64,000 bases of DNA from Persicaria tinctoria (GCA_037127255.1 JBANSL010000003.1:44575314-44639313), one strand, 5' to 3'. Positions 31,901 to 43,357 are shown, counted from the first letter of the stretch. The notes: a model not told the origin generated them from the sequence alone. Translations and numbers: made by a program.

Positions 31901-32431
31901 TGTTATAACTTGATACGTATATATAAATTGTTTCACTAAACTTCAACATCAAAAGGAACAAAGTTGCCAATATAAATTTTAATATTAGCAATTATAAATT
32001 GGACTTATTAGGAGTGGGTATCCGCATACAGAGTTTGCGACACCAACTAGTAAAGGAAAAAACAGGGGAACTTTTTGAAAGTAAAAATAAAAAACACTCC
32101 GTAGCAACTCTCATTAGGGGCTGCCAGGGTGAAGAATTACTGCAAATATCAGAGCCTTATAGAGTATATAAGTGGTTGTGCTTATCGTTTTACATACTAG
32201 GGGGACTTCTTAGGGAGTAAGAAAGTTGGATATCCGATCCCCTTGTTTTATCTCAGTTTGTGCTGCTTGGTGTCACCAACTTTTTTAATTAAGCGTCTCT
32301 CGTAGAAGCTCGGTTATATATATAGGATTTGCTTAATCCTATCGTTATCCGTCATGAATTATATATGTGAATATACCCATAGCAGCTTCATTTCTAAATA
32401 AATATACAAGATGGGAATTAGGAAGTCTAAC
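31901..32431. other. Possible WRKY intron or truncated flank
   Basis: No coding similarity. It starts (on the minus strand) directly after the donor of the last WRKY exon seen and would be intron if the gene continues further left. Confidence 0.4.
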
Positions 32432-34489
32432 CTTGGATAAGGGTTGCCTTTAACAACTTTCTGGCCATATTTGCGCCATCTATAGCCATCATCAAGAAGG
32501 TCTACTTCACTAGTTGTCTGAACAATTATCCTCGGCTCCGTCACTGTCCTGTGGCTGGCACCTGCTGCCTCAGGCACCTCCCCTTCCAAGCTCCTTCACC
32601 GCAAATTTACAAGCAATCTCAATGCCAAACAAATGAACCATCAACCTGATTAATAGGTCACTTTTGCATCTCCAATCTATGCTTAATCAGGTGTTATCCG
32701 TAGTTAGTTACCAGTTCAACACTCACACTTCATGCATGCTTCTTCTTAACCTCAATTTACTAATGGTAAATGATCGAGATCCTATTATATTGGACTATTA
32801 GCAAAATGAGAATCATATAGGGAATGAAAATGCAGTTTTGCTAATAAAAATAACTTGAGAGGGCTAGAGAGGAACCTTCTCTTGGCATCAGGTTCACCTT
32901 CATCTCCTTCATCACCCACATCATCACTACTGGATAAGCATTCACTGGCACCATGGCTAGGTTCCGGGTCCCTTCTCCCTAGTGAAAAGGCCAGTCCATC
33001 ATTATTGAGTCTACCTGCATTTTCGAATTGGTTTTGTAAACTCAGGCTCCCACTGGGATTGCTTGTCTCCTTCCCGCGTTTGTTGGATTGTGGAGGTGCG
33101 TGGTTGTGCTGGCCCTTGTAGATAATCTCCGTCACTTGGCCATCCACTGACCGCTCCACCAGCTTCTTGACAGGGCAACTGGGATGAGTGCACTTGTAGT
33201 AGCTCCGCGGAAACTCACTTCCCTTGACCTGCTTCTGGCCGTACTTCCTCCAGTTGAAGCCATTGTCTGCTGGCTTATCGACAACCACCAAAGAAGGTTG
33301 AAGCCTTTCATCACGGTTGGGGAAATGGGGATGCTCCTCCCTTGACCTTATCACTCTTGAGTCCATTGCAGGAGGCAAAAGTTCCTGTTCCATGGAGGGA
33401 AATCCTGCCATTGATGCAGAAGTTGTGTTCATTGTTAGTGAAGTGGGCAAGCCTCCTTGCAACATGTACTTGCTTGACTGAGGTTGATTCTGATGTTGAT
33501 GTTGAGTTTGAGGTTGAGCTCGGGCAGTGGCATGTACTAGCGCTTGCTGGTGCGACATGCCATAGGTGCCCTGCAATAAAAATTATTAACCTATAAACAT
33601 TCATGACAGACTATTAAATGTATGAAATTACAAATTGCATCAACGAAAGAACTCATACAACTAGTTTCGCCTTGTAAATCTTTCGCATATAGGCAAGAAG
33701 CACATTCTACTTTGCGGGTGTACATGGAGTAAGCAAGAGATGAATGAAAACTCAACAACTACGTCGTCTAGTAAACCTTGCAGCAATTCAGGAATTTAGG
33801 CCTCTTTACCATATTTATGCTGTCTTAAATCCCTAACCTCCCATAATGTCAACTTCATTGATGTAACCATCACTCCTTTTTGTCCATTCCTCTTGTCAGA
33901 TGAATCTTGCAATTTTGAGCAATTCTTAGATACAATCTTCAAAACATGCTAATTGAAAATCAAGATACAATCTTTATAACCATCCTACAAAAATAATAAG
34001 CCCCAAATTATACCCTAATAATCACATAGCGATTCAATTCCATGAACAATTTCATCAACAAACTCTGCAAAATCAGACGATTAACTGAAATTCCATTTCA
34101 CAATTCAATACCTGAGGCGGGAACAGTCCAGGGGACTCGAGCAAGCTCGCCGGACTGAGTCCGGGAGGGATCGTAAACAGCTGCGCCTGAGTAACCACCA
34201 GGCCCGGCGGCCGGCTCTGCTTGAATAGCAAATCGCCGCTTCCGCTCGCGCCATCGCCGGTGGCCGGGGACGCCATGGCGCCGGCGAGGAGCTGGGAGAA
34301 CGAGCGGCAGTCGGACTTACCATCCGTATCGGCGAAGAAGCTGGAGACAAGCGTCATCGGGCCCGGGCTCGCCCCTAACCCATCCGGACCGAACAACGCG
34401 CCCATTGAACCCCTCGGTGGGAGCGCAATCTTCGGCCTTTGTGGCGCCGGCGGAGGCTTTCTGGACGATAAGGCGTCGTTATCCGCCAT
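32432..34489 (-). CDS. Group I WRKY transcription factor, WRKY3/4-like, C-terminal exons not found
   Basis: A nuclear factor binding W-box promoters in stress and defence. Exons: 34112-34489, 32876-33570 and 32432-32593, with GT-AG borders in compatible phases. Start MADNDALSS fits the family's short acidic N-terminus, followed by [22 protein letters not shown] and [13 protein letters not shown] as in WRKY3/4. The first WRKY domain (near residue 233) has WRKYGQK and a zinc finger [10 protein letters not shown]...HNH. The linker leads to [20 protein letters not shown] and the second WRKYGQK (near 397). The third exon ends at NPYPR, the conserved intron site of group I genes. The following exon, with the second zinc finger, is not found to the left, so the gene is truncated or has a very long intron. 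An hAT MITE lies 299 bp upstream of the ATG. Confidence 0.9.
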
Positions 34490-34787
34490 CAGCTAAAAAT
34501 AAATAAAAATTGGTTATTTTTTTTTCGATTTTATTGGCAAATCCTTATTTTGTAGTGTGTGGGAAAGCTGTTTGGTTGTTTGGATGCTTTCTACTGCTTC
34601 TGTGCTGCCATTGGTGGATCGGAGAAGAAAACAGAGGAAGCTTTTTCCTTTTTCCGTAATTTGCTATCTCTGTTTGTTGTGTGGGAAGGAGAAGATATTT
34701 GCAAGTAATTGAGATTGGGAGAGAGATGTGTAAAATTGTCAAAACGTGGTTTGTCTGAAATTCTATCTGGAATTTGGTTGGGGAGAG

Positions 34788-35172
34788 CAGGGGTGAGACA
34801 AGCTACTCGTGATCGGCTCGGGTTCGGCTCGTATAAAACTCGACTCGAGCTCGTTCATTTTCTAAACAAGCCGAGTATGAGCACATTTTTAAGCTCGTTC
34901 TAAAGCTCGGCTCGTTCGAATTAAACTCGAATAGCTCGAATTTTATGAAATTTCTAAAATTTTCTTAAAGTTATTGTATAATGAGCTAGTAGAATTACCT
35001 AAAGCTCGAAAAAAGCTCGGCTCGAGCTCGCTCATTTCCTAAACGAGCCGAATATGAGCACATTTTTAAGCTCGAGTCAAAATTTAGGCTCGGCTCGAGT
35101 TCGTTTATATTCTAAATGAACTAAATATGAACAAGTAATACTCGGCTCGTTCGACTCGAATAACAGCCCCTA
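34788..35172. mobile_element. hAT-type MITE upstream of the WRKY gene
   Basis: A 385 bp unit from CAGGGGTG to CAGCCCCTA (inverted complement TAGGGGCTG), flanked by perfect 8 bp duplications ggggagag (34780-34787 and 35173-35180), the hAT signature. The interior is packed with gctcgg/ctcgactcg/gctcgagctcg words in both orientations, and two long segments (near 34840 and 35030) resemble each other. It has no coding capacity. Confidence 0.95.
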
Positions 35173-35180
35173 GGGGAGAG

Positions 35181-35960
35181 AGATGGGAAAAGAGGCAGCA
35201 AAGTCTACGCCGCAGCTCCGTGGAAGAAGAAGAAGAGGCCTGTCTTTTTCCTTTTTATAATTTTCTTGTTGGACAAAACTATCTCGAAATTTCAGGTTGT
35301 ACCCCCAACTTTCTGGGAATTCTGAATAATACCCTGAAACTTTTCGTTTTTTCGCTGGATTACTTTTGACTCTTGAAGATGATCAATGATTGGTAGTTTG
35401 GTACCCCCAACTTTATGGGAATTTTGAATAATATTTGTTTTTTTTTAATAAGGTAACTCAATAGGCCGACGAATCGGCAAATAGATTAACCGTCAACATA
35501 CAATAGACTAGCTAAGACAAATCAGCGCAGATGAAAGAAAACCCAAATAACCCATAAAAGTCATCAATCAGCGGACGAGTCGAAGAAGAACCAAGGCGAG
35601 CCACGAATACCGAGAATGCGAGAGAGTGTGACAACTCACATGGCTTCTCGACGCCAAGAAGGCGGAGAAGAGTAACCCACCACATGAAAATGCGAAAACT
35701 GGGGAAGTGTGGATCACCGATCCCCACCTAGCTAGACGAGGGATCTTCGAAGACCACGAGCACATCCACGATCTGCTCGATCATACAGGAAAACCGACAC
35801 TGCAACCCAACTCGGTGTTAAATGCCATCACGCCAATGCGATGACCAGACGCTAGCAGAAGGAGCAAAAAGGGACCAATAAAGGGGAGGCCAAACATCAG
35901 ACGAAGATTTGTGCACCAATAGCCCAAAACCAAGCTAAACGTTCGAGGAGACATTATTTT
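35181..35960 (-). other. Non-coding flank and possible retroelement 3' fragment
   Basis: gtacccccaactttctggga and gtacccccaactttatggga are directly repeated (near 35300 and 35400). From 35438 a T run followed by ataaggtaactcaataggcc reads on the minus strand as the end of a polyadenylated transcript (...ccttattaaaaaaaaa). A minus-strand frame at 35512-35727 is open but unlike any domain I know. The right limit abuts a T run at 35957-35969. Confidence 0.35.
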
Positions 35961-35970
35961 TTTTTTTTTG

Positions 35971-36110
35971 TTATTTGCACGGCGGTTTTTCGCCATACGC
36001 ACGGTGCCCTTCTCGGACTCCCAAACCGGCAGCCAAGCTTGCCCTTCTCGGACTCCCAAACCGGCATCATATATGCCCTTGCCGGACTCCCAAACCGGCA
36101 TCCAATGCCC
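35971..36110. repeat. Left terminal inverted repeat of the MULE
   Basis: Contains the outer ttgcacggcg...cgccatacgcacggtgcc block and three direct copies of ggactcccaaaccggca spaced 35-36 bp. The transposase promoter is expected here, since MULE arms commonly act as promoters (family knowledge). Confidence 0.75.
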
Positions 36111-36201
36111 GAGGTAAGTTCGATAGCCTATATAAAGAAGCGATGCCCTGGTTCAACAACAATGTGTTCGATTCTCAATCCATATTCTAACATCGGAGGA
36201 A

Positions 36202-39200
36202 ATGTGGTTACCGAAAGAAGATGGCGGAGGCGGATTACCGTTCGACATTTTTGCCTATAGCGATCCGGAGGAGCTCGTGAAGAATCTCGGGGTAAGTTAA
36301 TATGGTTACAGCGGATCGTTTATATATAGCGGAACCTTTATATAATTATGTTTGAGTAGAATCATATTATAGCGGAATGTTTAAATAGAGGATATGTAGT
36401 TTGAATGGATATGTAGTTTGAATCGAAACATTATATAATTGAATGGATATGTAGTTTGAATCGAAACATTATAAATATTATAGTTTTGCGAAATGAAACC
36501 ATCATAGGTGTAGCATTTTAGATAATTTTTTTGCGAAAAAGTTCTTAGTACAGAAGTGACATTATGCAGGAACAAAACCAACCTCTAAATGTGGGTACAT
36601 AATATAGCTCGATGTTTACAGTCGATGGTTATTGGGCTGATCAAATAAACATGAAGGCATGGGCTAGATACGTAGGGAAGATTAAGAACATGGTACTTGT
36701 GATCACTCGGTCATGGAAGAACCAAATGAGTGGTTTGGGTACCTTTCGTCTAGTGTGTGATAAGTACGGAGGGGGTAGAGATATTCCAAATGTCGAGAAG
36801 GATTTTCCGCCTGCAGTGAGTAGGCGCGGGAAAACGACAAAGATCGGATGCATGTTTGAGTTGGAGGGTCGTCAAAATGATGCTGACAATTGGACCATGA
36901 AGGTTATATGCGGTGTGCATAACCACAAGCTAAACGATGTGATGTTAGGACATTCCTATGCCGGTAGATTAACTCCAGATCAACATCGGCAGGTTCGACG
37001 TGATACAGTGATTTGGGATAAAACCGAGGGTTATGCTGCGTGGGATGAAGTATGATGATCATGACTGCGTGACTGACATTCGTCAAGTCTACAATGCACG
37101 AGCCCAGTTGCGGAGAACCGCTGCAGAAGGACGGAGGGACCTGCCTCAAGCGCTTCACAAACTCAAACAAAAGGGATACTTTATCGCCACACGGAATTCC
37201 TCTAAAGCAGGAGTAGACGAGGTTACTGATGTGTTTTTGTCCCATCCGAACTCCCGACATCTTCTGATGTTGTTTCCATACGTTATCGTGATGGACTCGA
37301 CCTACAAGACGAACGAGTAAGAGGAATCACATTACTGTCGACTACTTTTATATATGTCATACGTTGTAGCAATTTGTTTGACTAATTCATTAAAATGTGA
37401 TAGGTACGAAATGCCATTGCTGGAGATCGTTGGGATTACTAGCACGAAGAACACATTTGCAATTGCGTTCGTATTCATGGCAGGCGAGAGCGCAGAACAC
37501 TATAGTTGGGCACTACGGCGACTACGCCATTTGTGCGGTCAACGACTCCCAGAAGTTATTTATACAGACAGAGAGTTGGGTCTTATCAAGGCTCTTCGGG
37601 AGGAGTTACCCACGGTAAAGCATATGTTGTGCACTTATCATATTATGTGCAACAATGAAATGAAGGGTAGGATCACGAAATCTACCGAGAAGCGAAACAC
37701 CTTCTACAATGAATGCAAGGCCTTATTTGAGTCAAAGACAGAAGAAAGTTATGAAGGTCGTCTACAAGTGATGAAGGCGAAATGGGAGGCACGATGGGGT
37801 CTTATGAAGTACCTTGAAGATACATGGCTCACAGAATTCAAGGAGGCGATAGTTCGTGCATGGGTTGATATGTTCCTACATCTCGGGGTGCGAACTACGA
37901 ATAAGTAAGTAACATTGAATCGTATAAATTCGTAATTATTATAATATTTAAGAATACTACATAACCGAGGTAATATATTTTTTATGATACAGTGCCGAGT
38001 CAGCACATGCAAAATTAAAGTCCATGCTAGGGACGGCTGTTGGTGGGTTCGTTGACTTAACAGATTGCATTGACAACTTGGTCAACGAACAGGTAGACCA
38101 ACTCAGAGGGTTCCTTGAGAAGTCACGGCTGACAATCAAACGGTGTGTCATGAGTGAACCAATATTCGCCCCGCTATTGATGCTGGTGACTGATGAGTGC
38201 TTCGATCTTCTGTTGGCCAACTACAACATGGCGAAGGAACTCCCGGCTAGTCATGAAGGTGTCTATAGGGATCGCTATTGGAGGGACGCTTACGGGGTAC
38301 CATGTGTACATGAGTTCTTAGAGGCGATCGCAAACAGGCAACCTATTAGGCCCTCGCAAATTCATCCCTTCTGGAAGCAAGTAATGTGGGATCTTATAAG
38401 TCGTCCCGCAGAATCAAGTGGCGGCAACGATGGCGCAACTCCTAACAGTCAGGAATATGTCAGCCTTCGGGGGGATATTGATGGCAACAACCTCACGCCT
38501 GATCAGCAGGATTTGATGGGCGAGGCATACTTCAACATGAACAACCCTGGGTTGTCTACCATGAGAGAGCCAACAGGGATCCATCGAAAGGGTCGTCCCA
38601 CGGGGAGATGATCATTGCAGCGTGACCCATCTGGTTTTGAACATGGGAGACGAGAGGCTGCCTCTCGGGCGCGTGGTAGAGGTCGATCAAGAGGTAGAGG
38701 TCGGCAGACAGATCGGGAGGTTGATCCTTCGGTATTGTTGACAACTCACATCCATAACTTCATGCTCACCTTTGTTGATAGAAGTATCCAGGTTTCAGCT
38801 GATGGCCATTGCGGTTATCGGGCCTTAGCGGCTGTGCTGGGGTATGGAGAAGACCAGTACATGCGAGTCAGAAGAGAGGTCGCGCAAGGGCTTCGAGGGA
38901 ATCGGTGGCTATATCAACCAGCAAACCTATTACACTCCATTGACGATCTCATCGAGAATGTTGATTTGCAAGACCCAGCTCCTTGTTAACGTCGCCATCA
39001 AAACTGGATGGAGGCACCTATGGTCCCCCTTGCTGTAGCAACCTTGTACAACAAGGTCGTTGCTGTCCTAAGTGTCGACAATCCTCACACCTGCTTTCCT
39101 ATTGTCGCGAATGGGTCGAACCAAACTCCACCAACTGAGGTAATTACAGTTGCCTCGCTAGCAAGAGTCCATTGGACCCCCGTGTGGCTGAAGCAAGGGT

Positions 39201-39295
39201 CACCACTTCCACCTACTGCACCTGAATGGTCTCACTTCCACCACCCAAGTGTGAATGGATGGGATACCCCATTCAACGACCGCATTCAACAATAA
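36202..39295 (+). pseudogene. MURA-type transposase with C-terminal OTU protease domain, broken
   Basis: Predicted exons, with introns at 36292-36569, 37317-37403 and 37905-37992: MWLPKEDGGGGLPFDIFAYS, a FAR1/WRKY-GCM1-like zinc region (GCMFELEGRQND...ICGVHNHKL), then the MULE catalytic core: VIVMDSTYKTNE, LLEIVGITSTKNTFAIAFVF, EVIYTDRELGLIKAL, HMLCTYHIMCNNEMKG. The tail (38613 onward) is RGRGRSRGRGR followed by an OTU cysteine-protease fold, VSADGHCGYRALAAVLGYGE, with its His in ARVHWTPVWL. Lesions: TAA at 36600, a frameshift near 37008-37017, TGA at 38609 and TAA at 38987. All introns have GT-AG borders, so the spliced structure is clear but the protein cannot be made intact. Transposase would cut at the element ends; OTU enzymes remove ubiquitin (family knowledge), and its use here is unknown. 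Confidence 0.87.
38613..39295 (+). pseudogene. OTU-like cysteine protease domain of the MULE
   Basis: In the same frame as the transposase but after its TGA. The N-terminal basic stretch leads to DGHCGYRAL, where Asp, Cys and the surrounding Gly-rich turn are the OTU nucleophile motif. LRGNRWLYQPANLL and MEAPMVPLAVATLYNKVVAV follow, and HWTPVWL supplies the catalytic His. A TAA at 38987 splits the domain. It could be the C-terminus of the transposase or a separate reading frame. The shared frame favours the first. Confidence 0.8.
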
Positions 39296-39488
39296 TTGAA
39301 CTACCGTCTAGTTGAAAGGGCAACTCAGTAGTTGTGCTGCTATTATTTTCTGGGATCTTACTTATTGTATTTTAAATTATCCAGCTACGGATTTTGTAAT
39401 CTCATTCAATATCATAGGTGTAGCAATGTTGAAGACCCACAATGTGTTTTCAAATTTCATCAATCAATACCAAAACACAGTACATGAT
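39296..39488. other. Convergent spacer between transposase and PMD genes
   Basis: AT-rich 193 bp between the two 3' ends. It must hold the polyadenylation signals of both genes. No canonical element is assigned. Confidence 0.4.
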
Positions 39489-42400
39489 TCACAAATACAG
39501 AGACAACAAATACGCTAAACCAGCTAACAATTCCATGCCATTCATCAGGCGTTTGGCATAAAATGGAAAAACTGCGATGCCCGAACCTGAGTTGGCGCCA
39601 ATGGCACATCTCCCCCCCCCCCCCCGCGCTTCTTCGACATACTCCAGAATCTCATCTGTGGAAACCCACGCGTCGCCCCGAGCGAGCACAACATCCAGAC
39701 GACTCAGCAACATACCCATCCGCTGCATTTAAAACAATATGATGGTGAAAACTAACATTTTATTAAACAACACACCAATAACGAAAGGACATTGGTATTA
39801 TTCACACGTACTCGGTGATCGTAAACGGCCACTGGCGGAGCTATGTTTGCTGGAACCTGGTGGCTTGAGCTTTTGAAAAGAAAAGGATGCCCGTGCTCAC
39901 CAAACCACCCCATATACTCAGCAGATACAGCGTGCGGTTCCAGCGCAGCCCTATGTTGACTGAAGGATATGTATACAGTGGGAACAATCAAATGGTCATC
40001 CCAACGGCCGTCCACTGGGTGCCATGTCAGCTTCAGGCCCTTGACTTGAGGTGGTCTCTCTTCTTGCATGGGGAGGATTCGCAGCATGGGGATTGTCTGA
40101 GAATAACCGAACTGTCGCATAACCCTGTCCGGCATGTAGGCTTCCATAACAGAGGAGAATTGGATTAAGCCTCTGTACCGCGAAACTCTGTAAAACCCAT
40201 CAAAGTCAAGGGGACCGTAGGGCATGAATTTGACGTCCTCCGCCCGCATCGTTTCTAATTGTACGATGAACTTCAGAGTCCTTTCAGGGGTGATTGGTGG
40301 TGTAGGTCGACTCGCATACCGCTTTGCCCATCGTGCGTCTCCATGGTCCGCGAGGTCCTCACAGACGCCGGGCGCGAACATTGGGAAGTGAGCGAATATC
40401 CAGTACTGACAAATCCCGACGGAAGTGAGACTTTGAGTTATATTCAATAAAAACACACAACATATGTATGGGGTTCGACACATACCTGGAGAAGAGCAGT
40501 ACAACCCCCCAAGTTAGCCATCCCTTGTCTCGGCGAGATCCCCAGCTGCCTATACAGATACGCCAGGACTCCCGCACCCCATGCATACTCAGATGTGATT
40601 CGGTGATCAGTCACGAAATCCAAAGCAATTACGGGTATGGTTGTCGTGGTCCGGTCGTTTAGAACCAAGCAGCCAAGAACCTCCAACATATATCCGCTTG
40701 CGATGACACCTGGATGTATCTGCGGGTTGTTAATTAGTTGCGTCATGTGGAAATCTAGGCTTCCATGGAAAAATGCATTCCCACTTCGTACAAAGTCGTG
40801 GAGGCCAAATCCAAATTTTTCCGTCAGCCACGCCTGCCTTAGCTGGTTTGTCATGTTAGGGACCATGGCACGTCCGTCGATGGCAAGACCAAACAGCTTG
40901 TGCACATCGTGCAAGGTAATAGTCATCTCCCCCCATGGGAGATGAAAGCTGTTGGTCTCTGGATGCCAACGGTACAGAAATGCTTGGATGAGACAGTGAT
41001 CCACTGTGTCCATCCTGATGTCATTCAACACATGTAACCCGCTGTGTCTCGCAACATACCACCACTGCCACTGCCCTGGTAAACAAGGCCAGTTGCGCAC
41101 TGACTGCCACCGGTCTGCACGCCTTATGCTCTTCACTATCATCTCCACCTCCTGCAAGACAAATAATAAGAGTATGAGTTGGACGGATACCACCGGAGAC
41201 CACAATTGCACATAATATAACCTTAATTGTAACCAAATCGTTCTTACAGTAACACACACCTCACTCGTCCACATGTACTGACACCTGTGAGTCCTATAGT
41301 GTCGAAGAGGCTCCACAAACTTGGGGCAGCCGTCGTCGACATCCCGACTGTTCAACTCGTCATTCATCCCCGCACGGTAGTTGGGCTTATGCTCGGGATC
41401 TGTACTAAAAATACCGCCAAACGTGTCAGCGACCCCGAAGGGGTTAGACGCGCCAGCCGCTGTACCAGCAACTGGGTTTGAGGAGGATGCCCCCTCGTCG
41501 CGGATAGGCTGCTCAGTCATGCCCTCCCAGTTCGGCCACAGACCAGATCCACCCACGGTCGAATAAATGGGGGGGGGGGGGGGGGTCTGGTTGATTTGTG
41601 GTTCCCACGCAGTGGAATGATGCATGAAACCGGTGTCGACGTCCCCGACTGACGTATACATGGGGGACAGGGGGGTGTCTGGGATGTAAGGGGTCTCCGG
41701 AATTTGTGAAGTGTCGACCTCGTCGATGGTGTAATCACCCAAGAAATCCTCGTCGTCCCGCCCGAGAAACGACGTGATTGCCCGTGCGGGCTCCTGGATC
41801 GGTCGCTCTATTGATGGTTGTCTAACCGCCGATGTGCTGGCTCTCACCGGCTCTATCGGCCTATCACCTCTCCTCACAGACGTTGTTGGCCTAACCCGTT
41901 CCCGCTGGGATACGACCCTCCTCATCATCTGCATTATAAAATTCAGATGGAATATTTATTTTTCATACATTCCACATAAATCGGAATTATGTACTTTCAT
42001 AATTTAATTACACATTCCCTATCTATTTTTCATGAAATAAAAATTCTATATCTCATTTTCATGCATTATTCTATCTATATCTAATTTCATGCATTACAAA
42101 TTCCCTATCTATTTTTCATGAAATAAAAATTCTATATCTCATTTTCCTGCATTATTCTATCTATATCTAATTTCATGCATTACTAATTCCCTAGCTATTT
42201 TTCATGAAATAAAAATTATATATCTTTTTTTCATGCATAATTATATCTATATCTAATTTCATGCATTACTAATTCCATATCTATTTTTCATGAAATAAAA
42301 ATTCTATATCTCATTTTCATAAACTAAATCTATATCTCATTTTCATGCATTACTAATTCCATAACTAATTCCATATCTAATTTTATCAATATTCCATACC

Positions 42401-42573
42401 CAATAATAACATAAACTAAACATACAATCAATACTTACTTCCGCCGCCGCTTGCGCTCTAGGATCGTTCGGCGCGGGTTGTGAAACCGCACGCTCATCGG
42501 GAGGTGGAGTCGCTGGTGAAGTGGATCTCGAAACTCGAAAAAACCAATCTAACAGGTTCGGGAACTTCGGCAT
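39489..42573 (-). CDS. Plant mobile domain (PMD) protein, five exons, 765 aa, open
   Basis: Exons 42439-42573, 41260-41928, 40486-41151, 39812-40405 and 39489-39722. All four introns have GT-AG ends and lie in phase 0, and the joined frame has no stop until 39489. The N-terminus MPKFPNLLDWFFRVSRS and a Ser/Pro-rich linker precede the PMD fold: DHCLIQAFLYRWHPETNSFH, LPWGEMTITLHDVHKLFGLA, EYAWGAGVLAYLYRQLG, then YWIFAHFPMFAP and LTWHPVDGRWDDHLIVP. PMD proteins (MAIN, MAIL1 in Arabidopsis) are nuclear and affect silencing and genome stability; many PMDs sit in transposons (family knowledge). Two homopolymers lie in exons (G run near 41571, C run near 39613); the frame is open across both. It has fewer lesions than the adjoining transposase gene. 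Confidence 0.88.
42012..42360. repeat. 86 bp tandem repeat in the first PMD intron
   Basis: ttccctatctatttttcatg recurs at about 42015, 42101, 42187 (variant) and 42273 (ttccat variant), an 86 bp period over roughly four units. All units lie within the 510 bp intron 41929-42438 and are AT-rich. Confidence 0.88.
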
Positions 42574-42695
42574 TTCTCCTAAGACGGAATTCCGGGCTTG
42601 TGGAGCTCTCTAGCTAAAACCGTCGAGGTAAGAGACTAAGAGGTGGGAGCTTGGAGTGGAATGTGTGGTGCACCAAGTGAGGGAGGGGATCCCCC

Positions 42696-42703
42696 CTTTT
42701 ATA
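42696..42703 (-). promoter_or_regulatory. TATA box of the PMD gene
   Basis: TATAAAAG on the minus strand, about 123 bp upstream of the ATG at 42573, inside the right-hand end region of the MULE. The distance allows a short 5' UTR. Confidence 0.6.
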
Positions 42704-42829
42704 CTACATCGGCACCCCCTATGTCGGACTCGGAACCCGACACCGGCACCACCCTGCAGACATGACGCAAGCCTCAGGAATCTGCATCTTTTCAGACGAC
42801 GGGACTGATGTGACCGAACCGGACCCGGA

Positions 42830-43015
42830 GTCCGGCACCGACCTGCAGTCTGGTGCAGCTTTTCAGTCGATGTGATTGATTTGACGATAGCTGCAGATTC
42901 CCTCGAACCAAGTCTGCCGGTTTGGGAGTCCGGGATCGGCATCATGATCTGCCGGTTTGAGAAGCCGGCACCGGCACCGTGCGTCTGGCGAGAAGAAGGC
43001 CGTGCAATTAGCAGA
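42830..43015. repeat. Right terminal inverted repeat of the MULE
   Basis: Carries the inverted outer block ggcaccgtgcgtctggcg...ccgtgcaatta and the inverted words tgccggtttgggagtccggg and cggagtccggca. The arms are similar, not identical, which fits an old element. Confidence 0.72.
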
Positions 43016-43025
43016 ACCGTTATTA

Positions 43026-43261
43026 TTTCAATAAATATTAGGATTGATTTTCACCCTTACGAGATTTAAAAACAAACTCTTTTGGGATTTTTTGTCCAAC
43101 ACTAACATGATTTTATTATTATTATTATTGTTTTGATGAAAGTTACTCATCTTTGGTAGTAAACACTGAGTACGTGGCCCAGCCGGCAAGAGCCACGCAT
43201 CAGGTAAATCGGCTTACGCCGATTGGCTAGACCAAATGATAAGAAGCAAGATGAACTTTGA
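43026..43261. other. Flank of the MULE
   Basis: Contains an ATT microsatellite (43115-43129). A gccggcaagagcc...aatcggcttacgccgattgg stretch (43182-43226) can form a stem. No gene. Confidence 0.35.
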
Positions 43262-43357
43262 ATTTTTTTTTTCCCAAGAGAAAGGCTTGATGCAGGGATC
43301 GAATCCGGAACCTTCCATCAACCACCTCACTCCTTACCATTGAGTTACCCCATCAGA
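43262..43357 (-). repeat. tRNA-derived SINE-like sequence
   Basis: On the minus strand gatggggtaactcaatggta resembles a tRNA 5' half with box A. ggattcgatccctgc about 45 bp later resembles box B. The unit ends ctcttgggaaaaaaaaaa. This order (tRNA-like head, short tail, A run) is that of plant SINEs. No target duplication was fixed. Confidence 0.55.

Larger units (their letters stand above)
35961..43025. mobile_element. Two-gene Mutator-like transposon (MULE)
   Basis: The ends are inverted: left ttatttgcacggcg...cgccatacgcacggtgcc (35971-36010) against the complement of ggcaccgtgcgtctggcg...ccgtgcaatta (about 42970-43010). Both arms carry the word ggactcccaaaccggca, three times at the left (36014, 36049, 36085) and inverted or degenerate at the right (42830-42960). 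Inside are a MURA-type transposase/OTU gene reading right and a plant-mobile-domain gene reading left, so the two genes converge, the layout of maize MuDR. Exact ends and the 9 bp target duplication could not be fixed because the left edge is a T run. Confidence 0.88.

Noticed and set aside
32359..32589. Separate short WRKY protein
   Set aside because: The frame is exon 3 of the WRKY gene read through its GT donor at 32431. The residues beyond NPYPR are intron.
41571..41586. G homopolymer (and C run at 39613) as a frameshift in the PMD gene
   Set aside because: The frame is open across both runs with family-like text on each side, so the lengths given are consistent. An assembly error cannot be fully excluded.
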